Assembly (NCBI GenBank): GCA_963457665.1
Contig: OY735231.1
Location: 33,719,369 to 33,783,368 of the forward strand
Origin: Thysanoteuthis rhombus
Taxonomy: Eukaryota; Mollusca; Cephalopoda; Oegopsida; Thysanoteuthidae
DNA length: 64,000 nt
Direction of reading: 5' to 3'
Of the stretch, positions 1-11,989 are shown piece by piece (positions within the stretch are counted from its first letter, which is position 1; each line of letters opens with the position of its first letter). The notes under the pieces are model-generated. The model did no database searches. It saw nothing but the letters and a program-made list of their open reading frames with translations, and was not told where the DNA came from. Position numbers and translations under genes: made by a program.

Positions 1-1164
1 CTTTTTCCTGTCCATTTCAGTACATGCACCTACTGACCATACACGCATTTAAGACATTGAGAATTCAGAAACCATAAAATCAATTTTACATAGGATTTAC
101 ATAAGGTCTTATTGGAAGATTTTACTAAACATGGTTCAACATCTTTTCATTTTGAGGTTGAAAGTTGCTTTATAATAAAGACAATAGGACAATTAAGATC
201 CAAATGAACAAGCTATCCTTCTATTCATTGTGAAAAAAAACAAACAGTTGCTATACTTTAGTCTACAGCAAACAGATAAAAAAAGATGAGAGAAAGAATT
301 GTAACAAATTTTTGAAATAACAAAGCCAACAGGTTTTGCTTTTTATAAATTTTATAATTTTACAACTTTTCACTTTTTTCCATTACATTTGAGAATTGGA
401 TCAAATAAAAGTCAAGAAGTTTTTTCTTTCAAATTACTGTGTAATGAAAAGATGTTCTACTTTTAACTGAAATCTTTTATAAAATTAAACTAGTATATAG
501 CAATTCATTTATGAGTTCAAAATGATGACACATACGAAATAGCCATATGGATATGCTTTGCATTTTATATACATGGATAATATTTGATTTGGATAGCAGT
601 GAGCTTAGAGAATAGAATTCTGTAGACCACAAACAGACTTTTTTGATTTTTTGTTTTCATTTCCTTTTATATTCTTTAAATTCAACATCAAGTCATCAGA
701 ACATAAAATTCTATTTTAACACATCAGTTGTGCCCCTTAGCTTCATAAAGTACAAACGCACACTGCTGATTATTATCAGTAATCAAAAATTCAGTGATGA
801 CCTCCCAGATATTGGATGATAACATTAGAATAGTAAGATACAATACATTTTATAGTCTATTAGCTCCAATGCCTTTGGAGTCACTATATCTGGAATAATT
901 AAAGATACGCACACATAATAAATGTAGAATGTATGCCAGGTATGGCCTTATATAGACAGGTGTTATATCTCTACGAGCCAGAAAGTTATAACACTTCGAT
1001 GCTAACATTAATAGAGAATTCCTTCAACAGAAAATGCATCATATTAGCATCAAAGGAACCAATGGCAGCTGGCACAAAATAGAGCCAATCTTTATGCTTG
1101 GTTGATCATTTATCGTTAAAGGCTGCTATGTTGTACAATGAACTGACAATTACTGGACAGATTA

Positions 1165-1165
<1 letters not shown>
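1..1165. other. A+T-rich stretch without recognisable feature
   Basis: No long reading frame, SINE head, terminal repeat or tandem array was recognised here. The sequence is plain A+T-rich DNA with short homopolymer runs. Confidence 0.5.
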
Positions 1166-1166
<1 letters not shown>

Positions 1167-1221
<55 letters not shown>

Positions 1222-1243
1222 GTATATATATATACATATATAT

Positions 1244-1281
<38 letters not shown>

Positions 1282-1300
1282 ATATATATATATATACATG

Positions 1301-1338
<38 letters not shown>

Positions 1339-1459
1339 TACATATACATGTATATATATATATATATTCATATACATGTATATATATATATATATTCATA
1401 TACATGTATATATATATATATATTCATATACATGTATATATATATATATATATATACAT

Positions 1460-1518
<59 letters not shown>

Positions 1519-1540
1519 TATATCTATACATATATATATA
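1167..1540. repeat. Compound (TA)n microsatellite with TACATG punctuation
   Basis: About 375 bp of TA dinucleotides is interrupted at regular distances by TACATG. Between about 1340 and 1460 the interruptions take the form TTCATATACATG every ~34 bp, so part of the array is a higher-order minisatellite. The Tyr-Ile reading frames across it are artefacts of the dinucleotide repeat. Confidence 0.95.
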
Positions 1541-1785
1541 ACTTGGAAAGATTTTAAAATCTTTTTTCAAGTGAAAGAGATTGTACAATCTGAAATGAAC
1601 CATTGAAAAGATCTTTACTCATTTTATAATCGCTCTACTGATGGTATTAAGCACTTTTTCAACTTAGATTTACTAAATACATTAATACATATACGCACAC
1701 TTGATGTATATTTTATCATTGTTCTCATATATATATACACAGTACAAATCAAGGATGCAATATAACATTGTATAATATGATGTGA

Positions 1786-2016
1786 TATAATGCAATATCT
1801 GATGTATGATGGGTTTATTTCATAGAGTCATCAACACTTTCAACTTTAAGTATTAAGTTGGCTAGGAGTAGAGCTGGAGATATAGTAGAATGGGGATTCA
1901 CTACATAAGCATGTTTATGTTCAGCGAATCACCATTCCAATATATATATATATATATATATTCGCTGAACATAAACATGCTTATGTAGTGAATCCCCATT
2001 CTACTATATCTCCAGC

Positions 2017-2017
<1 letters not shown>
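1786..2017. repeat. Foldback repeat with perfect 57-bp inverted arms
   Basis: The arms 1872-1928 and 1961-2017 are exact reverse complements over 57 bp, separated by a 32-bp spacer that is mostly TA. The left half, from about 1786 (motifs TGATGG, TTTATTTCAT, CTACATAAGC), resembles the block at 54842-54949, which is also a foldback beside a TA array. The right arm runs directly into a TA/CA array. It looks like a dispersed foldback element rather than a transposase-dependent MITE, because no target-site duplication was recognised. Confidence 0.85.
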
Positions 2018-2052
<35 letters not shown>

Positions 2053-2155
2053 TTACATACACATATATATAGCACACACACATATATATATACACACACA
2101 AACACATATATAAATACATATAAACACACGCACACATATATATATATATATGTAT

Positions 2156-2232
<77 letters not shown>

Positions 2233-2242
2233 TATATATATG

Positions 2243-2285
<43 letters not shown>

Positions 2286-2309
2286 GTATTTATACATATA
2301 TATATATAT
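2018..2309. repeat. Compound (TA)n/(CA)n microsatellite
   Basis: Alternating blocks of TA and CA run from the right arm of the foldback to 2309, including a pure CA tract at about 2247-2280. Confidence 0.95.
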
Positions 2310-2910
2310 CAGTGGTTGTGCATGATAAGTGCCAAATACAACATTTTTTTGATATTTTGGTTATTTTTAGAGCTACAATACTCATCTTTTCTATTTTGAA
2401 GCTTCAAGCATTATGATTCATGATATGTTCAAGCTTTAGAAGAGCATTGTTGCTCTAAGAATAACAAAAATATCAACTTTTCAGAAAAGGTGTGTTGGGC
2501 AATTATCATGCATACTCATATACATAAATATAATTCTAAAAAGCTTCACAGCTTAAAACAATTGACATTAAAATATTTTTCAAAACATTTTCTTGTACAC
2601 ACGCACAAAAACAAACACATACATATATAGGGGAACAATAATAGATATCATAAACCAAGCATGTCTATATATCAAGTATAGCTTTATTCAAAATAGTGCT
2701 CAATATAATCATTATGGAATGAGTGAAGATTTTTTTTTAATAGCTTAATACAGATGGTACATTCTGTTTCACTTGGAAAAGATTTTCTAATGTATAGAAT
2801 ATATAGGATATATACAATCTGTCAGTGTACATATATACACTATATATATATATATATATATATAATTTTTTTTATATACGTATGCATATGCACACTATAC
2901 ATAGAGAAAT
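2310..2910. other. A+T-rich stretch, short TA tract only
   Basis: Only a short TA tract near 2842-2864 stands out. No gene or element was recognised. Confidence 0.45.
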
Positions 2911-3122
2911 ATAGATGAATAGATAGATAGGTAGATAGTTGGATAGACAGGCAGATAGATAGGTAGATAGATAGATATATGAATAGATAGATATATAGAT
3001 AGTTGGATAGATAGATAGATGAATAGATAGTTCGATAGATAGATAGATTGATGGATAGATAGATTGATGGATAAATAAATGGATAGATAGATAGATAGAT
3101 GGATGGATAGATAGATAGATAA
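2911..3122. repeat. (GATA)n tetranucleotide array
   Basis: GATA units continue for about 210 bp with interruptions such as GGTA, GTTG and GATG. The long minus-strand frames here are low-complexity artefacts. Confidence 0.95.
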
Positions 3123-3355
3123 AATCAGTCTTGTGACACATACAAACATAGTGTGTACATGTACATTCACGTGCATAGACTTGTTTGTGTTGGAAAACCA
3201 AGGCCTGTAGAGAGAGGGAGACAAGGAGAGGGGGGTACATAGCAGCATTGTGTTCTGAATAATCAATATCTCAGCAAAGGTCACACAAACTATCACAGAT
3301 GAGAATGAATGTATTATCAGAAAAGAAAGAATTCACTGCAGAAATGTTCTGAAAA

Positions 3356-3535
3356 CATCATCATCACCATCATCATCATCGAGAAAAATTTGGATCGATT
3401 TTTATTTTAACTTCATCAACAAAAATTTCAAAAATTTTATCAGATAGTTGGTTTTGCAATACCATCATCATTATCACCATTATCATCATCATCACCATTA
3501 TCATCATCATCATCATCATCATCAAGAAGTATGTC
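3356..3535. repeat. (CAT)n trinucleotide clusters
   Basis: Two CAT/CAC-rich runs lie at 3356-3381 and 3462-3525, separated by A+T-rich sequence. Some units are ATT or ACC variants. Confidence 0.85.
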
Positions 3536-3540
3536 TCAGA

Positions 3541-4184
3541 TCTTTTCAAATATCATCAATATCATCACCATCATAGAAATACAGGATATTCTGCTTTTTC
3601 GAGACATGAAATATCAAGATGAAAGTATATATTAGAATATGAGAGGCTTTGATAAAATTATTTAGCATCGTGGGTCTTTTTCTAAAAGGGGGTGGAAGGC
3701 TTGATTTGCTCAGCATTTTCCACGGTTTGGTTCAAATTACTTTGATTTGCCAGAAATTCAATACCAATACGTTTTGCCCAAATTTTTTCTGCCTCCCTGG
3801 CTCAAATGCTTATGTTTAGATAGAAGATAAAAGTCACTTGTGGTTATGTCTAATTTCAAATTCAAGTAAAAGTTTGCATATAACAAATAGATCTTTCATC
3901 TTTTTGCTGTCTGAAAGGTCATACACAGGGTATGGATGCCTCTCCAAGACATTATACTAATGTTGTTCAGCTGAAAATGGAGGGCATAAACAAATGAAAT
4001 AATGTAGCTGGTGTGTGATCTTAATCTATACTTGGATTAATCAATCAAGTTCAGTCTACCTTATATGCATAGACAGAGCTTTTAGCAAATCAGCCATTGA
4101 ACTCTTGACCCGACTTTTTTCAACTAATTATATCAGTTTGAACTTCGACCAAAATCAGATGAACTTCCCCTAGTGTTGATAAGC
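3541..4184. other. No recognisable feature
   Basis: A+T-rich DNA. I saw no reading frame, repeat boundary or RNA-like fold here. Confidence 0.4.
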
Positions 4185-4610
4185 CACCCTCAACCAAAAC
4201 TGTCAACATAGGTTTCTTTAGTTTCTAAGCTTGGCTGGCTGCCTATGTATACATGTATCGCATATACACATCACACCGAATGGAGCTAGAGGGCAGAAAA
4301 TTTTTTAATTTACTCATCATATCCAGAAAAAAACTTTCTATTTTGTTTTTTCGAAAATTTTCCCCCAAAATAAGATTTAATCGGGTGTTCAATTTGCAAT
4401 GCTAAATTGATTCCCCCCACCCTGTGTCCGGCATCATTCACACTTGTTTTTAGAAATTTCTGACTAATGATCACTGCCCAACAAAAGGCGAGACAAGTAA
4501 ATCATTCATCGATCACCCCTTTTTCCAATTTTGTCATTGATCATCCCCAACATGGCATGCTGCCAAAAGATGTTGGGCACATGACAGTTTCTATTGTAGA
4601 TTAATAATCA
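4185..4610 (-). repeat. Dispersed ~450-bp repeat family A, minus orientation
   Basis: Family A reads, in its own direction, from CAGGTCTGGTTAGTCACTCA through three GTGATCA blocks, a block ending TTGCAAATTGAACCC, then AATAAGGAGTAAATGTT, CAGCCCTCTAGCTCCATTGG and GAAGAAACCTATG, and ends near GTTGACAGTTTCTAA. This copy shows the reverse complement: AACATAGGTTTC at its left end, then GAGCTAGAGGGC, and GATCACTGCCCAACAAAAGG near the right. It has no coding capacity. It abuts a second copy in the opposite direction. Confidence 0.85.
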
Positions 4611-4611
4611 C

Positions 4612-4905
4612 TAAGAAATCTAAATTTTCAAAAATACAAGGGACCAATTTAACATAAACTTACAGGGCAAATTGAATCCCTCACTATAACCTGTCCGAGT
4701 AGGGGGGGTTCAAGATTTATTGAAAAAAAATAAAATAAAATTAACGTTTTTTTTCTAGACATAATTAGAAGTAAATATTTAAATTTTCAGCCCTCTGACT
4801 CCATTTGTGTAGCCTGTTTGTACTGTACATACATATAACAGACTAGACCAGCTCAAAACCTGAAGAAATCCACCATGTCAGTTTTAGTTGTTGATTTCTA
4901 ATTAA
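4612..4905 (+). repeat. Family A repeat, 3' two-thirds, plus orientation
   Basis: Begins inside the element with CACTAAGAAATCT and GGGACCAATTTAACATAA, then TCTAGACATAATTAG, TTTTCAGCCCTCTG and ACCTGAAGAAATCC. With the preceding minus copy it forms a back-to-back pair that meets near 4611. Confidence 0.8.
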
Positions 4906-5504
4906 TTTTAATGGACAGAGTAAACATTTTGAATGTGATGGAATTGGATGAAACAATGTATTTTTGCTCTTTGTTGAATTGGAAATAAAAATAACTTTCA
5001 ATTAAAGAAAATCCAATTTCTAGTCAAGCTTCACAAAACGACTTGAGGAAGAGCATTCCATGCATATCTTGAACTTCAGTTGACTCAACAGTCGGATATG
5101 AATCTTACAAAGGCTTGGCTGTCAGGTTGAAATTCAATTTTCAGGAATCGAAAAGAACAAAAAAAAAAAAAAAAATTAACACAAAGCATCATCCATACTC
5201 GAATTCTTGTGGCTTAGAAACATGGGAATAGAGCTGGAAGCAATTTCAAGGAAAGATTCCAACCTGAGTTGGATTTAGACATGGTAAGGCCCTAAGCTAT
5301 ATGAAGCATGGAGATCCCTTGTTAAAAACAAATTACGTCAGAAGGTCTCAGAAAACTTGAAAATATATACACGCCTTTCAAATTTTTTGAGGGCCCTATG
5401 GAATGTAAGGCCCTAAGCTATGGCTTATTTAGCTTATATCTAAATCGGGCACTGAAACAATATAAATAAAGAGATTAGAGTAGAAGAATATGATAATCAT
5501 TCAT
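4906..5504. other. Unclassified stretch with a 16-bp direct repeat
   Basis: The 16-mer TAAGGCCCTAAGCTAT occurs at 5285-5300 and again at about 5406-5421, in otherwise undistinguished sequence. This may be the edge of an older repeat. No gene was seen. Confidence 0.45.
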
Positions 5505-5775
5505 ATAGGTGTCCATTTCCACTTTTCCAGGGAGGGGCAAAAAGCTACATCCTGGGGGGGTACAAAACAATACACCCGGATGTCAGTTGTCAGGTAAAGG
5601 ACTAAGGAGTGCTTAAGCCATGTCTCATGCTAAGCTGTTATTGTCACAATTCATAGTGACTCCTTAATCCCAGCCTCTTCAAAGTTCCCATTTTCAAACC
5701 CTTGCCCTGTATGAGAAGGCCTGATCCAGAGGGGTACAAATGCCCTATTTGTAACCCCTAGCGGACAACCATGTG
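5505..5775 (-). repeat. Dispersed repeat family B, minus orientation
   Basis: Family B (best copies at 23225 and 27645) reads GGCATCTGCTGGGG, TTTGCCC, a GATCA block, GGGTCACTATG, CTCTAGT, then TTGCCCCTCCCT, AAAAGTGG and GGATGCC. This copy shows the reverse complement, starting GTCCATTTCCACTTTTCCAG and ending near AACCCCTAGC. It is non-coding. Confidence 0.7.
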
Positions 5776-6770
5776 CATTCATTCTGAAAATTATATTAGG
5801 AACGGGTGAATTGTTTGAACATACTTGATGAAAATGTTTTTGGAAGTTTCCTTACGCATAACTAGAAGAAAAATTATCATCAATTCAATAGAATTATTAG
5901 TATTTTTAAGATAACATAAAATAAATACCCAAATTCTTCTGGAATAGAATTGGCAAGAAATTCTGCAGAACATAGAAATTGACAAGGGTCATAAGAAAAA
6001 TTGTCTCTATAGTAGGGATTCCTGTTACTGATTGGGTTAAACCTAGGTTGGGTAATGCACTTTCATTGCTACAAACCATTTGGTACAGAAAATACACAAC
6101 TTACAGGATTTTCCATTTTGTTTTTTTCACTAGCAATAAAATATATATTCAAATTATAAGACTTGGTAGAAAAAATCAAAGAGAGAATATATTTGTTTAA
6201 TAAAAAAAGGACTACATAAGGTTATTGAGTGAAAAAGCAACACATGTTTCTATTTGCCTTAACAATGGTTCTTTCTCCGTATATGCCAATGCATATGAAT
6301 GTACTTCCGGCCACGAACACCAACTAACAATTTGATAACCTACCAGCTGGTGAACACCTACAATAGTACAAGGGTTTGTGCAGATATGATGGATGGAACT
6401 TTTCAAAGTTTTCTCTATTTTTCTAAACAAAAACCTTTTTGAGATTTGATTGAAAATCAAACCCTATACAATGAGTAAAGCAAGGGTGTAGAGATGAAAA
6501 CAAACCAATAAATGATTTCTCATCCTAAAACTGTCAGAGGGATGAATATCTGAAGAAGTTTCAAAGAATACACAAATGTGGATCAATCAGTCCATCGCCT
6601 GATACACGGTTATTAGTTGAACTTAGATCTTAAATTTTCATTGTTTAATTTTCCATCTACGTGATTTATATCCACCACTGAATTCAATGTGTCGATGAGG
6701 AAAGAGATCAGGGTGAAAAATAAATATTTGCTATGCAAAAAGAATGCTTTTTTTCATCACCCGGCTGCAG
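5776..6770. other. A+T-rich stretch without recognisable feature
   Basis: Short reading frames on both strands overlap one another and show no recognisable protein. Confidence 0.4.
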
Positions 6771-6912
6771 ACTGTACCAACATGTCTGTCTATCTGTCCG
6801 TCTCTCACACGTGGAAAATAAAAGTTTCACATTGAAAGGGGTGGTGCGAGTAGACGGAATTGCAATACAAAGACTGCAAAGGGGACGAGGAGAGATAAAG
6901 AGAAGCAAAAGG
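6771..6912 (+). CDS. Exon-like block, strand uncertain
   Basis: On the plus strand a pyrimidine tract ending GGCTGCAG precedes 6771, and the block ends at AAAGG followed by GTAAGG, a near-ideal donor. One base plus 47 codons are open between them (basic C-terminal end, ...RGRGEIKRSKR). On the minus strand another pyrimidine tract ending TTTGCAG lies inside the same block with an open frame, so the direction is not settled. It is richer in G+C than its surroundings. It could be an internal coding exon, a 5' untranslated exon, or chance. No family was recognised. Confidence 0.25.
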
Positions 6913-9539
6913 GTAAGGAATGAAAGGGAGATAATCGCTGAAGAGGAACAGTTGAATTCAGATGTCAACAAAAGAAGAAACGCTAGGAAGTAAAATGAGG
7001 TGAAATTCAAGTGTCTGTGAATGGAAGGTTTGGTTAAGTGCCAGGGATGGTCACTTCAGTCAACTCCCAAGGGTTTTTTTACAGATTCAACAGTGCTTTA
7101 AAATTCTGTCCTTAGATATACTGTTAGCAAAGCAACATGTATTTCACTAGTACAAAATGCAAAATATACATAATTAAATAAAGTAGATAAGTTGAAAAAC
7201 CTCTAAGAAATATCAGGACTATTAATGAATTGATAAAACCTTAAAAAAGAGTATTAATAAAAGAAAAAGATTTTTAACTGGAAAAATAAATGATCCATGA
7301 GTAAATATATAAGAATTGTTGGTTCAAGCTCTCTTGGGCACGTGAATACAATCATAAATCACCCAGCAAGGCTAGAATTCATTCATAATGACTTAGGAGA
7401 ACTGTTCGCTCAAGGCTAAACTATGATATAATCATGTTATTTTACAGAAGATTTCCTTAGAACCCAATCTTATTTTGTGTGTTATGAAAGCTCCATCACA
7501 AAATGTCCTTCACAGGCATAATAACAATTGAGTATATTCCATAGCCTTACAATGACTATTTAGTACTCGTTCTGTTTTAAAAGTCATTTCAGAAAAAGAT
7601 TTTTAAATGTGAACATAAACAGTCGCTCCAAGAGTATCTCATAACTATACAGGCCAGATCTTCTTTCATTAACTACAATCTCACAAACTTCATCGTTTCT
7701 ACAAGAAGGCTCTTCAGAAGTAATAAAAAGTGTGAGAGGCATAAAAATCATTCTGTATCAAATGGGTTCATGACTCAGAATCAGCAGAGTTAACACCAAC
7801 AGGGGCTAGCTTGATTGTAATTCAGCCATCTCACAGTTCAGAAGATTATCTGGCCTAAAAAATATGATGATAATGCAGCTAATTGGAGATGATTATCTGC
7901 CTCTTTTCTATTTGGGAAAAATACTATTTCGTTAATGGTAAATGTTTTTTCACATGATTTCAGTGGTGTTCCCCAGCAGTGGCACAAGTCATAAGTGGCA
8001 TGACTAAGATTTTGAGCCTTCTGTCCAGAGGATGAGTAGCCATGAGAGTCTTGGCCATCAACACGAACTTCAAAATCACAGATGTTAGTTTAGTACCTAA
8101 GGGTCAAATCACTTCAAAGAAATTATCCCAAAATTATTATTCTCATCCATTAGTTATTACAGGCCTCCCCAGTTAAAGTGTGGGAATTGGGTTCAAAGAA
8201 AGCCAACTCCACCTTACGACTAAGCCACAATCGATTTACAATTTTAGAGCTAAATCGAGCTATTCTGGAACTAAGTTGATATTATAATGTCTACCATACA
8301 CCTGTGTTATACCTCGTAATATGCCCTATAACAAACCGTGTTGTAACAAGAGAGGCCTGTGCAGTTTTTAACTGTTTCAAGGAGATGTGGAGTGGCAAGC
8401 AGTTGGTACAGAGAATGGAATGAGACAGTATGGCTTCATTTTGCACTAATGCCCCTAAGAAAGGCATGAATCAATCTCTTCTCCCCATAGCTATTGGTGA
8501 ATAGTAGAGCAGACTACGCTTTCTAGAGATGGTTGGCAACCAGTCCATGAATCAAAACCAGCCCAAAGAGAGATGGCCACGATCTTTCCATTGACACACC
8601 TATGATGAAATCATCTGTGTTACCCCAAACATTTTAAAATACAAATCTTATGAGAAAAAGCCTAAGAAAAATCACAAACAAAAATGAAGTTACATTACTA
8701 TGTCATAATGAGAATGAAAAGAAATAAATTTCTTCATGCCAAAGATATGAAAACACATATGACTGCTATTCCAAAACTGGTCCAGATTATATAAATAGGA
8801 CATTTGTTCAAGAGACAAGAGAGAGAGATTCGAGTGAAATAGTACAAGAGAGAGAAAAGAATGTTTCGAATACTCAGAAGGATTAGAGAGAGAGAAGGAG
8901 GAAGGAAAAAATTTTTCAAGGCTGTATTGAAACCACTGGGAGCCATATTGAAAGTGAAGTTATTGATTGAAATGAAAATTCGGTTCAGTCCATTTAACAT
9001 TGTACATTAAGGCTGCTGCAATTCTCCTTCAAATAAGTCAGACGTCTTTGAAATTTTTCCCTTTCCTCGAAGTTGTTGAGAGAAAGGATTGAAGTCATAA
9101 TCAATCAACCCTCAGAACAACTGACAGCAGACAGAGAGGGGAGAAGTGGAAGGAAAGGAAAAAGAGGAGTAAGGAACTGGAGAAAGAGGTATAGGAAGAA
9201 GAAAGCCAGAGGGAGGAAGAGAGATAGAAAGAGAGGGGAAGTGAAGAAAGGACAGTAGGAGGTGGGGTTTCAAAAAAAGGTCTGTGAGAAGTAGACATAA
9301 ACCTGACCACCAATTCCAATTCCATTATTTTAGGAGACTATGTGCATTTTTTTCTGTATACAGGAAATATGCACTAATAATATGCAACCACAAATACAAG
9401 AAGGTCACCAAGTATTTCCATTTTTGGATGATTAAATAAACTATTTTAAAAATACAAAAATGTATTTTTAAAACACAGAGCAGAATTTATTTTTGATATC
9501 AAAATAAAAACTTTTAACTTGGCTTACAAATATCAGTAA
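6913..9539. other. Gene-poor stretch with purine-rich tracts
   Basis: GA-rich tracts lie at about 8815-8905 and 9130-9258. They give basic or leucine-rich pseudo-proteins that I do not regard as genes. The rest is A+T-rich sequence without recognisable repeats. Confidence 0.4.
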
Positions 9540-9832
9540 ATATCAGGTCTGGTTGGTCACTCAATAGAAACCGCCATGAGACAGAAAACTAAGGTATTAA
9601 TATAGCATAAATTTATATTTCAAATTTAACTCTCAACTGGAAATTTTGAAAATAAACAAAATCGAAACATAGTAAAGGGTAAATGTTGAAAATTTTGGTG
9701 CTCCAGGTCCATTGGTGTGGCCTGTATGCATAATACAGATATACATAGCCAGCTAGCCAGCTAGCTAGCTAGCCAGACTAACTGAAAAACTGAAGAAACC
9801 TTTTTTGACAGTTTTGGTTGACAGTGTCTAAC
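9540..9832 (+). repeat. Family A repeat, internally deleted, with CTAGC run
   Basis: Starts CAGGTCTGGTTGGTCACTCA, loses the middle of the element, and resumes with CCATTGGTGTGGCCTGT and ACTGAAGAAACC, ending GTTGACAGTGTCTAA. The usual AGCCAGCCAG motif has expanded to a GCCAGCTAGCCAGCTAGC run at about 9748-9776. Confidence 0.8.
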
Positions 9833-10127
9833 ATAAACTAAGGTAAGACGACTATACACATTTTCAAAATGGGTTCTTGTTATGATTTTAAGGAAAAAAT
9901 GAAAAAATAATTCAAGATGGTGGACGTCTAACAAATAATAATAGATGTAGAGAGTGTCGATTAATTTTCAATTTTAAAACTTCCAATTTTAGCTGAAATA
10001 CTAGCAGTGACAATTTGAAAAAAGAAAAATCCAACCAGAGAAAAAATTGAAAAAAGCTTCTCATATATTTTCTAATTGAAAAATTAAAAATTTTCAAATT
10101 TTAATTTCAATTTCAAATTCAATCTTT

Positions 10128-10268
10128 AATAAACACTACCACCAATGCATCATCCCGATAGTCACCTATGGAGCTGAAACATAGAACCTAACCAAGAGAC
10201 AGCCCCACAAACTGTGAACCATGCAACATGAACATGAAGGATCATGCTCAACATCACATGGACAGATC
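10128..10268 (+). mobile_element. LINE fragment, RTE-like C-terminal region
   Basis: This ~140-bp scrap matches the coding strand of the LINE at 41350-41490: CACCAATGCATC, ATAGTCACCTATGGAGCTG, CTAACCAAGAGACAG and ACCATGCAACATG. The corresponding peptide is PIVTYGAET..LTKRQ, a motif common near the C-terminus of RTE-type reverse transcriptase ORFs. It is interrupted by stops (for example TAG in place of TGG after GAAACA) and by indels, and is a dead fragment. It is joined directly to the tail of a family A repeat. Confidence 0.7.
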
Positions 10269-10345
10269 GCAGACTAACTTGAAACCTGAAGAAAGAAACT
10301 ATTGAAAGTTATGGTGAAAGTTCTGGTTGAATGTTCCAGTCAGTA
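10268..10345 (+). repeat. Family A repeat, 3' tail only
   Basis: GCAGACTAACTTGAAACC, TGAAGAAAG and AAAGTTCTGGTTGA match the last ~75 bp of family A with divergence. It follows the LINE scrap without a gap. Confidence 0.5.
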
Positions 10346-10524
10346 ACTTTGAAATGCATAGCCTGAGGTAATCAATAATTGAATTTTACGTCAGGAAGAA
10401 ATACCAGTGTTTACGTGCACTTCTTCTCAAGGCTCATCTTTAACATTTTTCAAGCCTTGTTGTGCATTTCAAAATACTTTTCTCTTCTCTCTCTCTTCGT
10501 AGAACTTCATTAAATAGGCTCAGA

Positions 10525-10705
10525 GGGTGACCCCGAAAATGCTACAATGTTTACATTAGTGACCTAAAAAATGTTACAATTGATACATGGCTTGACCTAA
10601 AAACGCTAAATTTTTACAAGTGTTGATTTGAAAAATATCACAGTTGATATAGGAGTTAACCTGAAAATGTTAAAATTCTTACATGACAAACCTAAAAATG
10701 ATAAT
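10525..10705. repeat. Degenerate 32-bp minisatellite, about six units
   Basis: Units begin GACCYNAAAAATG and contain TACAAT..TTACA. They start near 10529, 10561, 10594, 10625, 10658 and 10688, that is, every 30-33 bp. Each unit carries several substitutions, so this is an old tandem array. Confidence 0.7.
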
Positions 10706-11189
10706 GATCTGGAATGCTGAAAATAGCTACAGTTTGACTAGAACACTTTGCGACAGGAGAAAGTATAGGTCATCCATAGTCAAAAAAAAAAAAATAATTT
10801 ACCAGGGAATGTTCCTTTAAACAAAGGATAAATGTATTTGAATGTCAATGCTCTCTTTTTGACTTGGCTCACAAAGGATAAGAATTTGATTCAATTGACA
10901 AAGAACAGAACAAATTTTTATCAAGAGCCCAAGTGGCAAATGAGATGTTTGGTCAATCAACTTGAAATTACTTTGTTGATACTTACAAATATTTCCAGTT
11001 CTTTTTTAAACTTTTGATCATTCAAGATATTCAGAACATTCCACATCTCTTCTTGTTAAAATTACATCTATATATAACTTGTCAACTCCACTCTTACTTT
11101 GAAAAACCACTTTGTACAGAAAAAGAAAAAAGCTAATGACTGCCTTTAGGTACTATGTTGGCTCTTCTCTAGTAAAGTGAGTTGATCTA
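10706..11189. other. No recognisable feature
   Basis: A+T-rich DNA with a short poly-A run near 10781. Nothing recognised. Confidence 0.35.
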
Positions 11190-11440
11190 TCTTGATTCAT
11201 CTCCTATTAGATGTAGCATTGTCAACTATGATTCATTTTTGACAAGTATTATCTTTTATTTCAACTTTGGTTGCTTGTCATTGCAACTTCTCTTCCATCG
11301 GTCTACAGCTGTGAGTATACAGGGCAGATTGAAATAAAAAATGAGCTAATTTGTCTCCCTTCAACCTTGGGGAGGTCTACTTAGGTTCAGCAACTGCCCT
11401 ACCAATTGAGCTACTAGAGCTCTTTCAGTAGGCTGAAGTT
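11190..11440 (-). mobile_element. tRNA-derived SINE, minus orientation
   Basis: Read on the minus strand, the head AGCTCTAGTAGCTCAATTGG followed by TAGGGCAG is a tRNA D-arm/A-box sequence. The body follows, and the tail, on the plus strand, is CTATGATTCATTTTTGACAA. The same tail and head motifs recur in the SINEs near 15600, 18255, 39990, 43395 and 50470, so this is one family (SINE-1). Confidence 0.7.
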
Positions 11441-11989
11441 GTGATTAAAAGCAACTAAAATTTAGATGTAAGAACATACTAGTCAGAATTTGATAATGGT
11501 TGACAATTGATCTAGTTTTTATATTAAGTAGCTTAATGTGAGCAATCTCACTACAAGCATATTATTTCAGTTCAAATGCTTTCTATCTTTATTGATGGTA
11601 ACAGTTCCTCTATGAATTGATCAAATTTCTACAATATAAATCTAATCATTTAATAAAAATACTTCAAGCACAACCTTATCAGAGATATTTCTTTGGTTAT
11701 ATGAATGTTTGAAAGTTTATTTCAAACATTCATGGAGAATTCTGATTAATTTGTTGAAAAATTTTGCTGTTTTATCCAATTTTTACCTGAAGTCATACCT
11801 TGTTGTGAATTGTAACAATCTGTTGGTAAAAAATATGTTGATTGAGAAAAGACTTTGAATCTTTTTGCTAAAATAGGATTATATGATATTCAGAATAGTT
11901 TTTTTTAGAAATGTTCTTTTCTTTTCAAAATTTATTCTGCCCAATGAAAAAACGCATCTATCTAAATTTTGATTGGGTGCCTTGTCATA

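Noticed and set aside
1098-1541. 147-codon frame and several overlapping minus frames
   Set aside because: All read through (TA)n. TA repeats are open in most frames by composition.
3356-3535. CRISPR-like regular repeats
   Set aside because: The periodicity is a plain CAT trinucleotide with no spacers, in a eukaryotic context.
9073-9258. Basic Arg/Lys-rich small protein
   Set aside because: A purine-rich tract gives this composition by itself. The minus frame is equally open.
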